Positions 54,701 to 63,363 of a stretch of 64,000 nucleotides of DNA are shown piece by piece (position 1 is the stretch's first letter; every line of letters starts with the position of its first letter). Where the stretch lies: assembly GCA_965243345.1 (NCBI GenBank), contig CBDEUR010000003.1, positions 2,232,001 to 2,296,000 of the forward strand, read 5' to 3'. Source of the DNA: Bin52 sp965243345. Its GTDB lineage: Bacteria > Pseudomonadota > Alphaproteobacteria > Thalassobaculales > Thalassobaculaceae. The notes under the pieces were generated by a model. That model was not told where the DNA came from. It did not search any database and saw nothing but the letters and a program-made list of their open reading frames with translations. The translations under genes were made by a program, and so were the position numbers.

Positions 54701-55517
54701 TGTAGCGGACCTCGGTCATGAAGTGGGCATCGGGCGTGCGTGTCTGGGGCACGTTCGAGCCCCACATCATCAGGAAGGTCGAGTTGTACCAGTCCGCGCT
54801 TTCCGGCACGTCGGTCTGCTCGCCCCAGGTCTGCGGACTCGACGGCGGCAGGTCGCAGTACCAGTCGTAGAAGCTCATGCACACTCCGCCGATCAGCGAG
54901 AGATAGCGTGAGCCGGCAGCGTAGGAGACCATGGACATGGCCGGGATCGGGGAGAAGCCGATGATGCGGTCGGGCCCGTGGGTCCTGATCGTGTAGACGT
55001 TGGCCGCGGCGATGATCTCGTTGACTTCCTCCCAGTCGGAACGCACGAAGCCGCCGAGGCCGCGCACACGCTGGTAGTCGCTGCGCCTGGTCTCGTCCTC
55101 GACGATCGACGCCCAGGCGGCGACCGGCGCCATGGTCTTGCGCGCCTCGCGCCAGTACCGGACGAGCCGGCTGCGAACCAGGGGGTATTTCAGCCGGTTG
55201 GCGCTGTAGATGTACCAGGAGTAGCTGGCGCCGCGCGAACAGCCGCGGGGCTCGTGGTTCGGCAGGTCCGGACGGGTGCGCGGATAGTCGGTCTGCTGCG
55301 TCTCCCAGGTGATGATCCCGCCCTTGACATAGATCTGCCAGCTGCAGGAGCCGGTGCAGTTCACGCCGTGGGTCGAGCGCACCACCTTGTCGTGCTGCCA
55401 GCGCGCCCGGTAGGCGTCCTCCCACTCGCGATCCTCGCTGGTCACGATGCCGTGCCCGTCCGCGAAGGTGTCCACGGTCTTCCTGAAGAAGGTCAACCGG
55501 TCGAGGAAATGGCTCAT
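51774..55517 (-). CDS. narG: Respiratory nitrate reductase alpha subunit
   Basis: This 1247-residue molybdenum subunit reduces nitrate to nitrite on the cytoplasmic side of the membrane. FS0 cluster ligands H50, C54, C58 and C93 (HGVNCTGSC and RGCSRG) and the molybdenum-ligand aspartate in YCDLPPSSPQTWGE (D222) agree with E. coli NarG numbering. GGAGG precedes ATG 55517. It follows two nitrate transporter genes on the same strand, and there are 14 bases between narK and narG. No Tat leader is seen, as expected for NarG. Confidence 0.97.
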   Translation of the reverse strand: MSHFLDRLTFFRKTVDTFADGHGIVTSEDREWEDAYRARWQHDKVVRSTHGVNCTGSCSWQIYVKGGIITWETQQTDYPRTRPDLPNHEPRGCSRGASYSWYIYSANRLKYPLVRSRLVRYWREARKTMAPVAAWASIVEDETRRSDYQRVRGLGGFVRSDWEEVNEIIAAANVYTIRTHGPDRIIGFSPIPAMSMVSYAAGSRYLSLIGGVCMSFYDWYCDLPPSSPQTWGEQTDVPESADWYNSTFLMMWGSNVPQTRTPDAHFMTEVRYKGATTVTVTPDYSEASKFADIWLNPKQGTDAALALAMGHVILKEWHLAGRSPYFEDYCRRYTDMPFLVTLRHTENGYVPDRMLRAADLPGALGQDNNPEWKTVAIDGARDDEPVCPVGSIGFRWGEAGKWNIEEKNGGDGSRTSLRLSLIDIRDEVVSVGFPYFGHAKHEHFAGTDHDEVLWRNVPVRKLPTADGEVLVATVYDLFVANYGLDRGLGGENVAASLDDDVPYTPAWQERITGVARDKVIAVARQFADNAHRTEGRSMVIVGAALNHWYHMDMIYRSIINMLVMCGCVGKSGGGWSHYVGQEKLRPQTGWLPLAFALDWNRPPRQMNSTSFWYSHTDQWRYEKLSVDEIVSPLAPEGDWQSLSLIDFNVRSERMGWLPSAPQLATNPLEVTRSAGDADPVQAAVAGLRDGSLQMSCEDPDDPRNWPRNLFVWRSNLLGSSGKGHEYFLKHLLGTQHGVQGRDLGETGEQKPVEVAWRDAAPEGKLDLLVTLDFRMSTTCLYSDIVLPTATWYEKNDLNTSDMHPFIHPLSAAVDPVWESRSDWEIFKGIAKTFSEVAEGELGTERDLVLVPTLHDTPTELAQPLEVTDWKQGECDPVPGTTMPNMVVVERDFPSTYRKFTALGPLMTKVGNGGKGIAWNTEDEVDFLRRLNGEVREEGVSQGLPRIESDVDATEVVLALAPETNGHVAVKAWAALGRATGRDHEHLAAAREEDKLRFRDLQAQPRKIISSPTWSGVEAEHVTYTAGYTNVHELIPWRTLSGRQQLYQDHLWMRAFGEQLCVYKPPVDTKTIRPLIDDKDNGSPQVVLNFITPHQKWGIHSTYTDNLLMLTLSRGGPIVWISETDARKIGVADNDWIEAYNTNGALVARAVVSQRVPEGMTLMYHAQEKIVNVPASEVTGGRGGIHNSVTRATVKPTHMVGGYAQQSYGFNYYGTVGSNRDEFVIVRRMQTVDWKDGPLRAPEKEAAE

Positions 55518-55531
55518 TGGGTACCGCCTCC

Positions 55532-57139
55532 CTACGGGTTTTTCACATAGGCGTTCCTGCGCAGATAGAACCACCAGTTGATGCAGATGCAGATCGCATA
55601 GAAGGCCGCGAAGCCGTACAGCGCGTGTTCCGGGGTCGTTGCCTTGATCTGTTCTCCGAACACCTTCGGAATGATGAAGGCGCCGTAGGCGGCGACAGCC
55701 GACGTCCAGCCGAGAACGGGACCCGCCTGCACCTTGTCGAAGACGATGGCAATGGTGCGGAAGGTGGACCCGTTACCGATCCCGGTGGCCGCGAACAGGA
55801 TCAGGAACAGGACCAGGAACGGCAGGAAGTAGTCTTCCGGCGTTTCCGACGCGTAGGCGAGAGACAGGAAGTAGGCCACGCCCAGCGCGCAGGCGACCAT
55901 GATCACGGAGATGATCTGCGTGACCAGCGCGCCGCCGAACCGGTCGGAGATCATGCCGCCGATCGGGCGGATCAGCGCACCGATGAAGGGGCCGGTCCAT
56001 GCATACATCAACGCGCTCGGCCCGTTCGGATTCACCGTCGTGTGGGTCATGACACCGTCCACCTCGATATGCTGGAAGCCGAACACGACCTTGATCGCGA
56101 GGCCGAAGGCGGCGGCGTAGCCGATGAACGAGCCGAAGGTCATCGTGTAGATGACCGTCATTGCCCAGGTGTGCTTGTTCCTGAAGATCGCGTACTGCTG
56201 TTCGAGGCTCTGGCGTATGGGGCCGCGAATGAGTCTCAGCGCAAAGACCGTGGCCGCGATCACGAGCGGCAGAACGATCCACTTGCTGATTTCGAGCCCG
56301 GAGCCGCCCGCGCTTTCCGGCAGCAGCAGCCACAGGCCGACGGCGGCGGTGACCAGGCCGACGGCCAGCATGCCCAGGATCTTGCCGAAGGCGCCGACGG
56401 TCGAGTCGAGGCCCGGCGAGACATGTTCGGCGGTGATGTTGTTCATGCCGAACCAGGCGGCGATCACCAGGGGGATCAGGATGGCAACCCAGATATAGCC
56501 GGCGTTGTGGATGTAGGTCTCGGTTCCCGCCGGTATCTTCCCGACCAGCGTGCCCGAGCTGTTGGCGAGGATGAGCGCCGAGCCGCCGAAGACCCCGACC
56601 GTCATGACGAGGGGGACCAGGATCTGCATCGTGGTGACGCCGAAATTGCCGAGCCCGGCGTTCATGCCGAGCGAGTAGCCCTGCACGTTCTTCGGGAAGA
56701 AGAACGAGATGTTCGACATCGAGGACGCGAAGTTGCCGCCGCCGAAGCCCGACAGCAGCGCCATGACCTGGAACTGCCACAGCGGTGTGTCCGGATCCTG
56801 CAGCAGGAAGCCGGTGCCCGCCGCGGGAATGATCAGCAGGGCCGTCGTGAGGAATATGGTATTGCGGCCGCCGGCGATGCGGATGAAGAAGGACGAGGGG
56901 ATCCGCAGGGTCGCGCCGCTCAGCCCGGCAATAGCGGCAAGGGTGAACAGTTCGAACTGGCTGAAGGGGAACTTCAGGTTGATCATCTGGACGGTGATGA
57001 TCCCCCAGTAGAGCCAGACCGCGAAGCCGCACAGCAGGCACGGAATCGAGATCCAGAGGTTGCGTGTCGCGATACGCTTGCCCTCGGAGTTCCAGAACTT
57101 CTCGTCTTCCGGATCCCAGTTCGTGAGGTTCCTGGCCAT
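55532..57139 (-). CDS. narK: Nitrate/nitrite transporter, NarK family (longer, NarK2-like)
   Basis: This 535-residue MFS protein has 12 or more membrane segments, with the nitrate-signature glycine-rich helices GFGGGNFASSMSNISFFFP and NAGLGNFGVTTMQILVPL. NarK2-type proteins exchange nitrate for nitrite. A polar N-terminus (NWDPEDEKFWNSEGKRIA) and an extra helical stretch near residues 240 to 310 explain its greater length. It stands directly before narG and should be co-transcribed with it. Confidence 0.93.
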   Translation of the reverse strand: MARNLTNWDPEDEKFWNSEGKRIATRNLWISIPCLLCGFAVWLYWGIITVQMINLKFPFSQFELFTLAAIAGLSGATLRIPSSFFIRIAGGRNTIFLTTALLIIPAAGTGFLLQDPDTPLWQFQVMALLSGFGGGNFASSMSNISFFFPKNVQGYSLGMNAGLGNFGVTTMQILVPLVMTVGVFGGSALILANSSGTLVGKIPAGTETYIHNAGYIWVAILIPLVIAAWFGMNNITAEHVSPGLDSTVGAFGKILGMLAVGLVTAAVGLWLLLPESAGGSGLEISKWIVLPLVIAATVFALRLIRGPIRQSLEQQYAIFRNKHTWAMTVIYTMTFGSFIGYAAAFGLAIKVVFGFQHIEVDGVMTHTTVNPNGPSALMYAWTGPFIGALIRPIGGMISDRFGGALVTQIISVIMVACALGVAYFLSLAYASETPEDYFLPFLVLFLILFAATGIGNGSTFRTIAIVFDKVQAGPVLGWTSAVAAYGAFIIPKVFGEQIKATTPEHALYGFAAFYAICICINWWFYLRRNAYVKNP

Positions 57140-57190
57140 CTCCCTCCCCTATTCCGGCCCGCCTGGCTCCATTGCCCGCGTCGGGATCCG

Positions 57191-58513
57191 TTACGTTCCG
57201 GCAGGCCCGTGCGGCTGCTCCGGGACATCGCTGAGGTAGCGCTCCTCGACCAGTTCCGGATACCGGCGGCGTTCCATCAGGCGAATTGCAACATGCATCC
57301 AGACCGTGCTGACCAGCACGATCGCAAACATGAGCATGAAGGAACTTGTCCAGACGCCGAACAGGTCATTCAGGATTCCGAACGCGATCGGCAGCACGAA
57401 CCCGCCCAGCCCGCCGATCATGCCGACCAGTCCGCCAACCGACCCGACATGATGCGGGTAGTAGACCGGAATGTGCTTGTAGACGGCGGCCTTGCCCAGC
57501 GACATCACGAAGCCCAGCACGACGCTGAGCACCACGAAGACCGGCAGGCTGATTCCGAAGGTGAACTCGATGGGTCCCTCGATGCCCTGCACGATGTAGT
57601 CGGTACGCGGGTAGCTCATGGCGAACAGGCACGCGAGCGACACGATGAAGGTGAGGTACATGACGAACCGTGCGCCCCACCGGTCCGACATCCAGCCGCC
57701 GAGCGCGCGAAACACCGAGCCCGGCATGGAATAGGCCGCCGCCAGCATCCCGGCAGTAGCGAGCGTAAGGTCGTAGGCGCCCACATAGAACCGCGGCAGG
57801 TAGGAGGCGAGCGCAACGAAGCCGCCGAACACGAAGAAGTAGTAGGTCGCAAAGCGCCAGACCTGCATGTTCCTGAGCGGCGCCAGCTGCTCCCTTGCCG
57901 AAACCGGCTTGCGTCCCTCGCGCTGACGCGCGACCTGCGCCGGGTCGGACCTGGCCAGCAGGTAGAAGCCCACCGCGGTGATCGCGAGTGCGACGGCATA
58001 GATCCGGGCGGTCTCTTCCCAGCCGAACGCGAGGACGAGGAACGGGGCGCCGAAATTCGTGACCGCCGCACCCACATTGCCGACACCGAAGATCCCGAGC
58101 GCCGTGCCCTGGTGTTCCTTCTCGAACCACTGCGACGTGTAGGCGATGCCGACGATGAAGGACCCGCCGGCGAGCCCGACGCCGAGCGCGGCGATGAGGA
58201 ACACCTCGTAGGTCTGCACCTCGGACAGCAACCAGCAGGCCACCGCGGTCGCAAGCATCTGGACCGTGAAGACCAGGCGGCCGCCATACTGTTCGGTCCA
58301 CACGCCGAGAAAGATCCGGCTGACCGATCCGGTCAGGACCGGCGTCGCCACGAGGATGCCGAACTCGGTTTCGGACAGGCCGAGGTCCTGCTTGATCCTG
58401 ACGCCGATGATCGAGAAGATCGTCCAGACAGCGAAGCATACGGTGAACGAAAAAGTACCGAGCCCAAGCGCGCGATACTGATCACCCCTGGTCACACCCG
58501 ACAGGTCGTGCAT
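57191..58513 (-). CDS. Nitrate transporter, NarK family (shorter, NarK1-like)
   Basis: This 440-residue MFS protein has 12 helices and the nitrate signature IFGVGNVGAAVTNFGAPF plus SLGKAAVYKHIPVYYPHHVGS. NarK1-type carriers are proton-nitrate symporters. Together with the next NarK it forms the K1-K2 pair known from denitrifying alphaproteobacteria such as Paracoccus, where the two are fused; here they are separate genes with 51 bases between them. It is the first gene of the nar operon. Confidence 0.92.
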   Translation of the reverse strand: MHDLSGVTRGDQYRALGLGTFSFTVCFAVWTIFSIIGVRIKQDLGLSETEFGILVATPVLTGSVSRIFLGVWTEQYGGRLVFTVQMLATAVACWLLSEVQTYEVFLIAALGVGLAGGSFIVGIAYTSQWFEKEHQGTALGIFGVGNVGAAVTNFGAPFLVLAFGWEETARIYAVALAITAVGFYLLARSDPAQVARQREGRKPVSAREQLAPLRNMQVWRFATYYFFVFGGFVALASYLPRFYVGAYDLTLATAGMLAAAYSMPGSVFRALGGWMSDRWGARFVMYLTFIVSLACLFAMSYPRTDYIVQGIEGPIEFTFGISLPVFVVLSVVLGFVMSLGKAAVYKHIPVYYPHHVGSVGGLVGMIGGLGGFVLPIAFGILNDLFGVWTSSFMLMFAIVLVSTVWMHVAIRLMERRRYPELVEERYLSDVPEQPHGPAGT

Positions 58514-59075
58514 CGAACCGGCTCCCTTCCGAGAACTTCCGGCCAACCGAACCGCTGTTGCCACTCCAACAGCACGGTGCACCGTGTTTATCGGCCTCGG
58601 TTGCCCTGGCGTCTGCCCCCTCTGCTTCCCGTGGTGTCAGGCCTGCGTTTCGCAGTCCTGTCCCTCAGCGTATCCGTGCTCCTGTTCGAGGTCAATTTGG
58701 TGCCGGGGCACAGGTGCGGTCGCCGCCCGCGGGCAGTCGGCACCTTCGGAACGCCCGTCCCGCGCCTCGCGCCTGCAGGGTGTCGTGGCGACCGGGTGAC
58801 GCCTTCCGGCCGGACATCGAGGGCCTCCAGGCCCCCTCGCCCGGCATCCCTCGCGCTCTCCTGGAACCGCGGATCTTCCGGGTGATGACGGGAACTTCCG
58901 GTCTCCTGACACCGGGCGTGCCAGCAGGCCGGTGCTGCGCGCAGCGAGGCGCCGCGGGGGCCGGGCCTCTTCCCGCATCGGAACATCGGCTGTTCCCGGC
59001 CGACGACTGTGCAAGAACCACGTGTGCACCGCAATCGGTGTCCGGCCGGACCCGGTCCCTGTTGCCGGGACCGAA
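58514..59075. other. Control region upstream of the nar operon and non-coding stretch
   Basis: No gene is visible. The first 100 bases must carry the nar operon promoter. I looked for an FNR/Anr palindrome (TTGAT-N4-ATCAA) and did not see a good match. The remainder up to the end of the NnrS gene has no recognisable content. Confidence 0.4.
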
Positions 59076-60263
59076 TCAGGCCTGCCGCGGCAGGAACAGC
59101 ATCGGCGCGTAGAGTGCGAGAAACACCGCGAAGGCCAGGAACCAGGAGCAGGCGGTAACCCAGATCGGGACCGCGCCGGGTGCGATCTCGAACGCACAGC
59201 GCGCAAGGACCGACGCCGTGGCCAGCCCGTAGATCGCGACGGTCCCGGGCCCGGCCCGAAGCTCGCGGCCGGTGTGGCCGAGAATGGCCCGGGTCATCAC
59301 GGCGAGCGTCATCGTTCCCATCGCGCCGATCGTGAGCACGTGCAGGGCCAGCGCCGCCGTCACCTGCCCCCCGAGCATCGACACCCCGAGCAGGGCAAGA
59401 CCGGCCACCAGCCACAGGTACCCCAGGTGAAGGACCGCGACCAGGGGTTCGCCGAGCGTCAGCCAGCCTCGCCAGCGCACGAGCCGGATCGCGTTGGCAG
59501 CGCCGGCGGCAATCAGGACGCTCCCTGTCACCTGCGCGGGCGCCGAAACGACCCATGCCGCAAGGGCAACGGCGGTCAGGGCGAGCGCTGCCCTGTCGAA
59601 CCGGCCCCGCGGCAGGGCGATCTTCGGTCGGTCCCGCTCCGGCAGCCAGTTGCGCGTGAAGCCTGGCACGATGCGCCCGCCGATCACGCTCAGCATCATC
59701 ACGATCGCGGCAACCGCCAGCCGCGTGCCCGCCGCACCGGTATCGGCAATGTCGGCCGCGGCCAGGTGAAACAGGAAATTGGCGGCGAGAAGCAGCACGA
59801 GCAAGGCGAGGACAGGCAGGTTGCGCCAGTTGCGGGCCGCGACGATGTCCCTGCCGACCAGGGCCGACAGGGCCGCGAGATAGGCCAGATCGATGCCGGC
59901 CGTGGCGACGAAGCCCAGTTCGCCGCCCCACCAGACCGCTGCCCGGCCGGCCAGCCAGGCGAGGGCAAGTGCCGCGAGCGGAGCGCCGCGCACCGGAGGG
60001 CGGCCCGTCCAGGTCGGAACCGCGGTCAGAAGGAACCCGCCGAGCGCCGCCCCGACATAACCGAACATCATCTCGTGAACATGCCACAGGGACGGGCTGC
60101 CCGATCCCGGAAAGACGACCATGCCTTCCCACACCGCGAGCCACAGCGGCACGACCGCCGCAGCCCACAGGCCGGCAGCGAGAAAGAGAGGCCGAAAACC
60201 GTTGCCCAGGAACTCGCGACCCGAGTAGCCGCCGCACCCTTCGCAACCTTCCCGGTGCGACAT
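59076..60263 (-). CDS. nnrS: NnrS family membrane protein
   Basis: This roughly 395-residue protein has 12 hydrophobic segments and the NnrS features FRPLFLAAGLWAAAVV, the LWHVHEMMFGYVGAALGGFL helix with conserved histidines, and HVLTIGAMGTMTLAVMTRAI. NnrS proteins bind haem and copper, and help cells withstand nitrosative stress during denitrification. A GTG at 60284 would add seven residues; I prefer ATG 60263 with GGATGG upstream. It stands next to the nar operon, matching its role, though no nitrite or NO reductase is in the window. Confidence 0.9.
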   Translation of the reverse strand: MSHREGCEGCGGYSGREFLGNGFRPLFLAAGLWAAAVVPLWLAVWEGMVVFPGSGSPSLWHVHEMMFGYVGAALGGFLLTAVPTWTGRPPVRGAPLAALALAWLAGRAAVWWGGELGFVATAGIDLAYLAALSALVGRDIVAARNWRNLPVLALLVLLLAANFLFHLAAADIADTGAAGTRLAVAAIVMMLSVIGGRIVPGFTRNWLPERDRPKIALPRGRFDRAALALTAVALAAWVVSAPAQVTGSVLIAAGAANAIRLVRWRGWLTLGEPLVAVLHLGYLWLVAGLALLGVSMLGGQVTAALALHVLTIGAMGTMTLAVMTRAILGHTGRELRAGPGTVAIYGLATASVLARCAFEIAPGAVPIWVTACSWFLAFAVFLALYAPMLFLPRQA

Positions 60264-60284
60264 CGGTCCATCCAGTACAGACAC

Positions 60285-60678
60285 CCGCGGTCACTCTCGT
60301 GCTGCAGAAGCCATGCGGGCAATGGCAGCCTGACATCCGTGAAGTGCCTATCCCGCGGGGCGGGCCGCGTCCATACCGGCGGTAGCCGGCCAGCCTGCGG
60401 CGTCAACCTTTCGCACCGGCATCGCGCATCACTCGCGAGAAGCGCAACGATTACCGTCCCCGGCACCGGGAACGCCGGAGGCGTGTCCCGGGCACTCGAA
60501 GGGCGGTCGCGGGAAGGGCCGCACGGCGGCGATGCGACGGGGAAACCCGGGGACGGTCGGGCATGACAGGCCGCGAAACCGGTACCGGGACTCCGCCGGT
60601 CAGGGTCTCTCGGCAGCCCCGGTTGCGTTCTCGGGAACGGTATGGCCCGAATCAGCCGCGGCGCGGCCGCACCAGCGC
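60285..60678. other. Gene-free stretch between NnrS and the etf operon
   Basis: The divergent starts of NnrS and etfB share this region. I see no gene, only high-GC sequence with random open frames. Confidence 0.4.
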
Positions 60679-60707
60679 TTGACAGCGTGGTGACGCTTAC
60701 CTAAGAC
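60679..60707 (+). promoter_or_regulatory. etfB: Possible promoter of the etf operon
   Basis: TTGACA at 60679 to 60684 is followed after 17 bases by TAAGAC at 60702 to 60707, about 55 bases before the etfB start. The -35 box is perfect, the -10 box is weak. Confidence 0.45.
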
Positions 60708-60762
60708 CCGCTTGCCTGCCACGTGTGCGGGTCCCCCCTTCCGCAGCGCAGCCGGAGTCGCC

Positions 60763-61512
60763 ATGAAGGTGCTCGTCCCCGTCAAGCGGGTGATCGATTA
60801 CAACGTCAAGGCCCGGGTCAAGGCCGACCAGACGGGTATCGAACTCGCCAACGTCAAGATGTCGATGAACCCCTTCGACGAAATCTCGGTCGAGGAGGCC
60901 CTGCGCCTGCGGGAAGCCGGTATCGCGGAGGAGGTGGTTGCCGTCTCTATCGGTGAACAGAAATGCCAGGAGACCATCCGGACCGCGCTGGCCATGGGAG
61001 CCGACCGCGGCATCCACGTGCTCCACGAGGGCGAGACCGAACCGCTTGCGGTCGCGAAGATCCTCAGGGCGCTCGCCGAGAAGGAACAGCCGAAGGTCAT
61101 CATTCTCGGCAAGCAGGCGATCGACGACGACTGCAACCAGACCGGCCAGATGCTGGCCGCCCTGCTCGGCTGGGGCCAGGCCACCTTCATCTCCAGGCTC
61201 GAGATTTCCGGAGACGCGGTCAGCGCCACCCGCGAGGTGGACGGCGGCCTGCAGAACATCGAGCTCGCCCTGCCGGTGATCCTGACCACGGACCTGCGCC
61301 TCAACGAACCTCGCTACGCCTCGCTTCCCAACATCATGAAGGCGAAGCGCAAGCCGATCGACCAGTACACGCCCGAAGACCTGGAGGTGGATCCGTCGCC
61401 GCGGCTGCAGGTGCTGCGGGTGGTGGAGCCGCCGGGACGCGAGGCCGGGGTCAAGGTCGAAACCGTCGCCGAACTGGTGGACAAGCTGCGCAATGACGCA
61501 AAGGTGATCTGA
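60763..61512 (+). CDS. etfB: Electron transfer flavoprotein beta subunit
   Basis: This 249-residue protein has the EtfB pattern: MKVLVPVKRVIDYNVKARVK, NPFDEISVEEALRL, the GADRGIHV segment, KVIILGKQAIDDDCNQTGQM, and the C-terminal recognition part. With EtfA it carries electrons from acyl-CoA dehydrogenases to the quinone pool. The start lies 2 to 3 codons after GGAG in CGGAGTCGCC. EtfA starts two bases after its stop. Confidence 0.96.
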   Translation: MKVLVPVKRVIDYNVKARVKADQTGIELANVKMSMNPFDEISVEEALRLREAGIAEEVVAVSIGEQKCQETIRTALAMGADRGIHVLHEGETEPLAVAKILRALAEKEQPKVIILGKQAIDDDCNQTGQMLAALLGWGQATFISRLEISGDAVSATREVDGGLQNIELALPVILTTDLRLNEPRYASLPNIMKAKRKPIDQYTPEDLEVDPSPRLQVLRVVEPPGREAGVKVETVAELVDKLRNDAKVI

Positions 61513-61514
61513 TC

Positions 61515-62465
61515 ATGGCGGTCCTGATCGTTGCGGAACACGACAACACCGAACTCAAGCCGGCAACGCTGCACGCGGTCACCGCCGGTCTTGCGATCGA
61601 CAGCGGCCTCGACCTGCTGGTCGCCGGGCACGACTGCGCCGGCGTGGCCGAACAGGCGGCGTCAATCGCCGGGGTCGGCACCGTGAAGGTGGCCGACGCG
61701 CCGGAGTATGCCAACGGCCTTGCGGAAAACATGGCCCGGCTGCTGGTGCAGGTCGCCGCGGACTACACCCACGTCGTGGCGCCTGCGACGACCTTCGGCA
61801 AGGACGTCATGCCGCGCGCCGCGGCATTGCTTGACACCCAGCAGATCTCGGACATTTCCGAAGTGGTCGACGCGGACACCTTCGTGCGGCCGATCTATGC
61901 CGGCAATGCCCTTGCCACCGTGCAGTCGTCCGATGCAGTCAAGCTGATCACCGTGCGCACCACCGCGTTCGAGGCCGCGGAAACCGGAAGCGGTTCCGGG
62001 ACTGTCACCGCGCTCGGTGCGGCCGGCGACGCCGGCCTGTCGCGCTACGTCGGCTCCGAACTCAGCTCCTCGGAACGCCCGGAACTGACATCGGCCCGGG
62101 TCGTGATCTCGGGCGGGCGCGGCATGCAGTCGGGCGAGAACTTCCCGCTGATCGAGGCGGTGGCCGACCGGCTCGGCGCCGCGGTCGGCGCGTCGCGCGC
62201 CGCCGTGGATGCGGGCTACGTCCCGAACGACTACCAGGTCGGACAGACCGGCAAGGTGGTCGCGCCGGAACTCTACATCGCCGTCGGCATCTCCGGTGCC
62301 ATCCAGCACCTTGCCGGCATGAAGGACAGCAAGGTGATCGTCGCCATCAACAAGGACGAGGAGGCACCGATCTTCCAGGTGGCCGACTACGGACTGGTGG
62401 CTGACCTGTTCAAGGCCGTTCCGGAACTCGAGGAGGAACTGGAACGGCAGGGCTACGGCACCTGA
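61515..62465 (+). CDS. etfA: Electron transfer flavoprotein alpha subunit
   Basis: This 316-residue protein has the C-terminal FAD domain: VISGGRGMQSGENF, GASRAAVDAGYVPNDYQVGQ, VAPELYIAVGISGAIQHLAG and KVIVAINKDEEAPIF. It partners EtfB. It lies between etfB and the hydroxyacyl-CoA dehydrogenase gene with short gaps, so the three are one operon. Confidence 0.96.
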   Translation: MAVLIVAEHDNTELKPATLHAVTAGLAIDSGLDLLVAGHDCAGVAEQAASIAGVGTVKVADAPEYANGLAENMARLLVQVAADYTHVVAPATTFGKDVMPRAAALLDTQQISDISEVVDADTFVRPIYAGNALATVQSSDAVKLITVRTTAFEAAETGSGSGTVTALGAAGDAGLSRYVGSELSSSERPELTSARVVISGGRGMQSGENFPLIEAVADRLGAAVGASRAAVDAGYVPNDYQVGQTGKVVAPELYIAVGISGAIQHLAGMKDSKVIVAINKDEEAPIFQVADYGLVADLFKAVPELEEELERQGYGT

Positions 62466-62481
62466 ACCTGGAGTGCAAACC

Positions 62482-63354
62482 GTGCTGAACCGGATAGGAG
62501 TGATCGGTGCCGGCCAGATGGGCTCCGGCATCGCCCATGTCTGCGCACTGCACGGCCTGGAGGTCCGGCTCTTGGACCTCGGCCCCGACATCCTCACCGC
62601 GGCCCGCGACTCGATCGAGCGCAACCTGGCGCGCCAGGCCAGCCGCGGGCGGATCTCCGACGAGGAAGTCGGAGCGGCAATGACGCGGATCTCGACCGGA
62701 ACCGACTATGCCGAGCTTTCCGACTGCGACATCGTGATCGAGGCCGCGACCGAGAGCGAAGACGTCAAGCGCGACATCTTCAGGACCCTGACACCGCACC
62801 TGCGCGACGATGCGCTGGTCGCCACCAACACCTCGTCGATCTCGATCACGCGCCTCGCCGCAACCACGGACCGGCCGGGCAGGTTCATCGGCATGCACTT
62901 CATGAACCCGGTCCCGTTGATGCAGCTGGTCGAGCTGATCAGGGGCATCGCGACCGAAAGGGAGACCTTCGAGGCGGTCCGAGACCTGGCTGAACGTCTC
63001 GGCAAGACCGTTGCCGAAGCCGAGGACTTCCCGGCCTTCATCGTCAACAGGATCCTGCTGCCGATGATCAACGAGGCGGTCTATACCCTCTACGAGGGCG
63101 TGGGGTCGGTCCAGTCGATCGACACCGCGATGCGGCTCGGCGCCAATCACCCCATGGGCCCGCTGCAGCTGGCCGACTTCATCGGCCTGGATACCTGCCT
63201 TGCGGTCATGCACATGCTCTATGACGGGCTGGCTGACTCGAAGTACCGCCCCTGCCCGCTCCTGGTCCGCTACGTCGAGGCGGGCTGGCTCGGGCGCAAG
63301 GCCGGCCGCGGCTTCTACGACTACTCCGGCGACGTTCCGGTTCCGACCCGGTAG
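62482..63354 (+). CDS. 3-hydroxybutyryl-CoA dehydrogenase
   Basis: This 290-residue enzyme oxidises (S)-3-hydroxyacyl-CoA with NAD. The Rossmann motif IGVIGAGQMGSGIAH, the ESEDVKRDIFRTL region, NTSSISITRLA, the catalytic histidine in GMHFMNPVPLM, and VNRILLPMINEAVY are typical. The C-terminal LGRKAGRGFYDY completes it. I choose GTG 62482, since GGAG lies eight bases upstream; GTG 62473 is another possible start. It follows etfA closely, as in many alphaproteobacteria. Confidence 0.93.
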   Translation: MLNRIGVIGAGQMGSGIAHVCALHGLEVRLLDLGPDILTAARDSIERNLARQASRGRISDEEVGAAMTRISTGTDYAELSDCDIVIEAATESEDVKRDIFRTLTPHLRDDALVATNTSSISITRLAATTDRPGRFIGMHFMNPVPLMQLVELIRGIATERETFEAVRDLAERLGKTVAEAEDFPAFIVNRILLPMINEAVYTLYEGVGSVQSIDTAMRLGANHPMGPLQLADFIGLDTCLAVMHMLYDGLADSKYRPCPLLVRYVEAGWLGRKAGRGFYDYSGDVPVPTR

Positions 63355-63363
63355 CCGGTCCCT

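Noticed and set aside
52894..55425. Long open frames on both strands overlapping narG
   Set aside because: narG accounts for the coding signal; the alternative frames are Arg/Pro/Gly-rich shadows.
55517..58885. A 1122-codon open frame on the plus strand opposite both narK genes
   Set aside because: It mirrors the two transporter genes on the minus strand; its composition (Arg, Gln, Asp, His rich) is typical of the antisense of high-GC membrane protein genes, and no start signal is seen.
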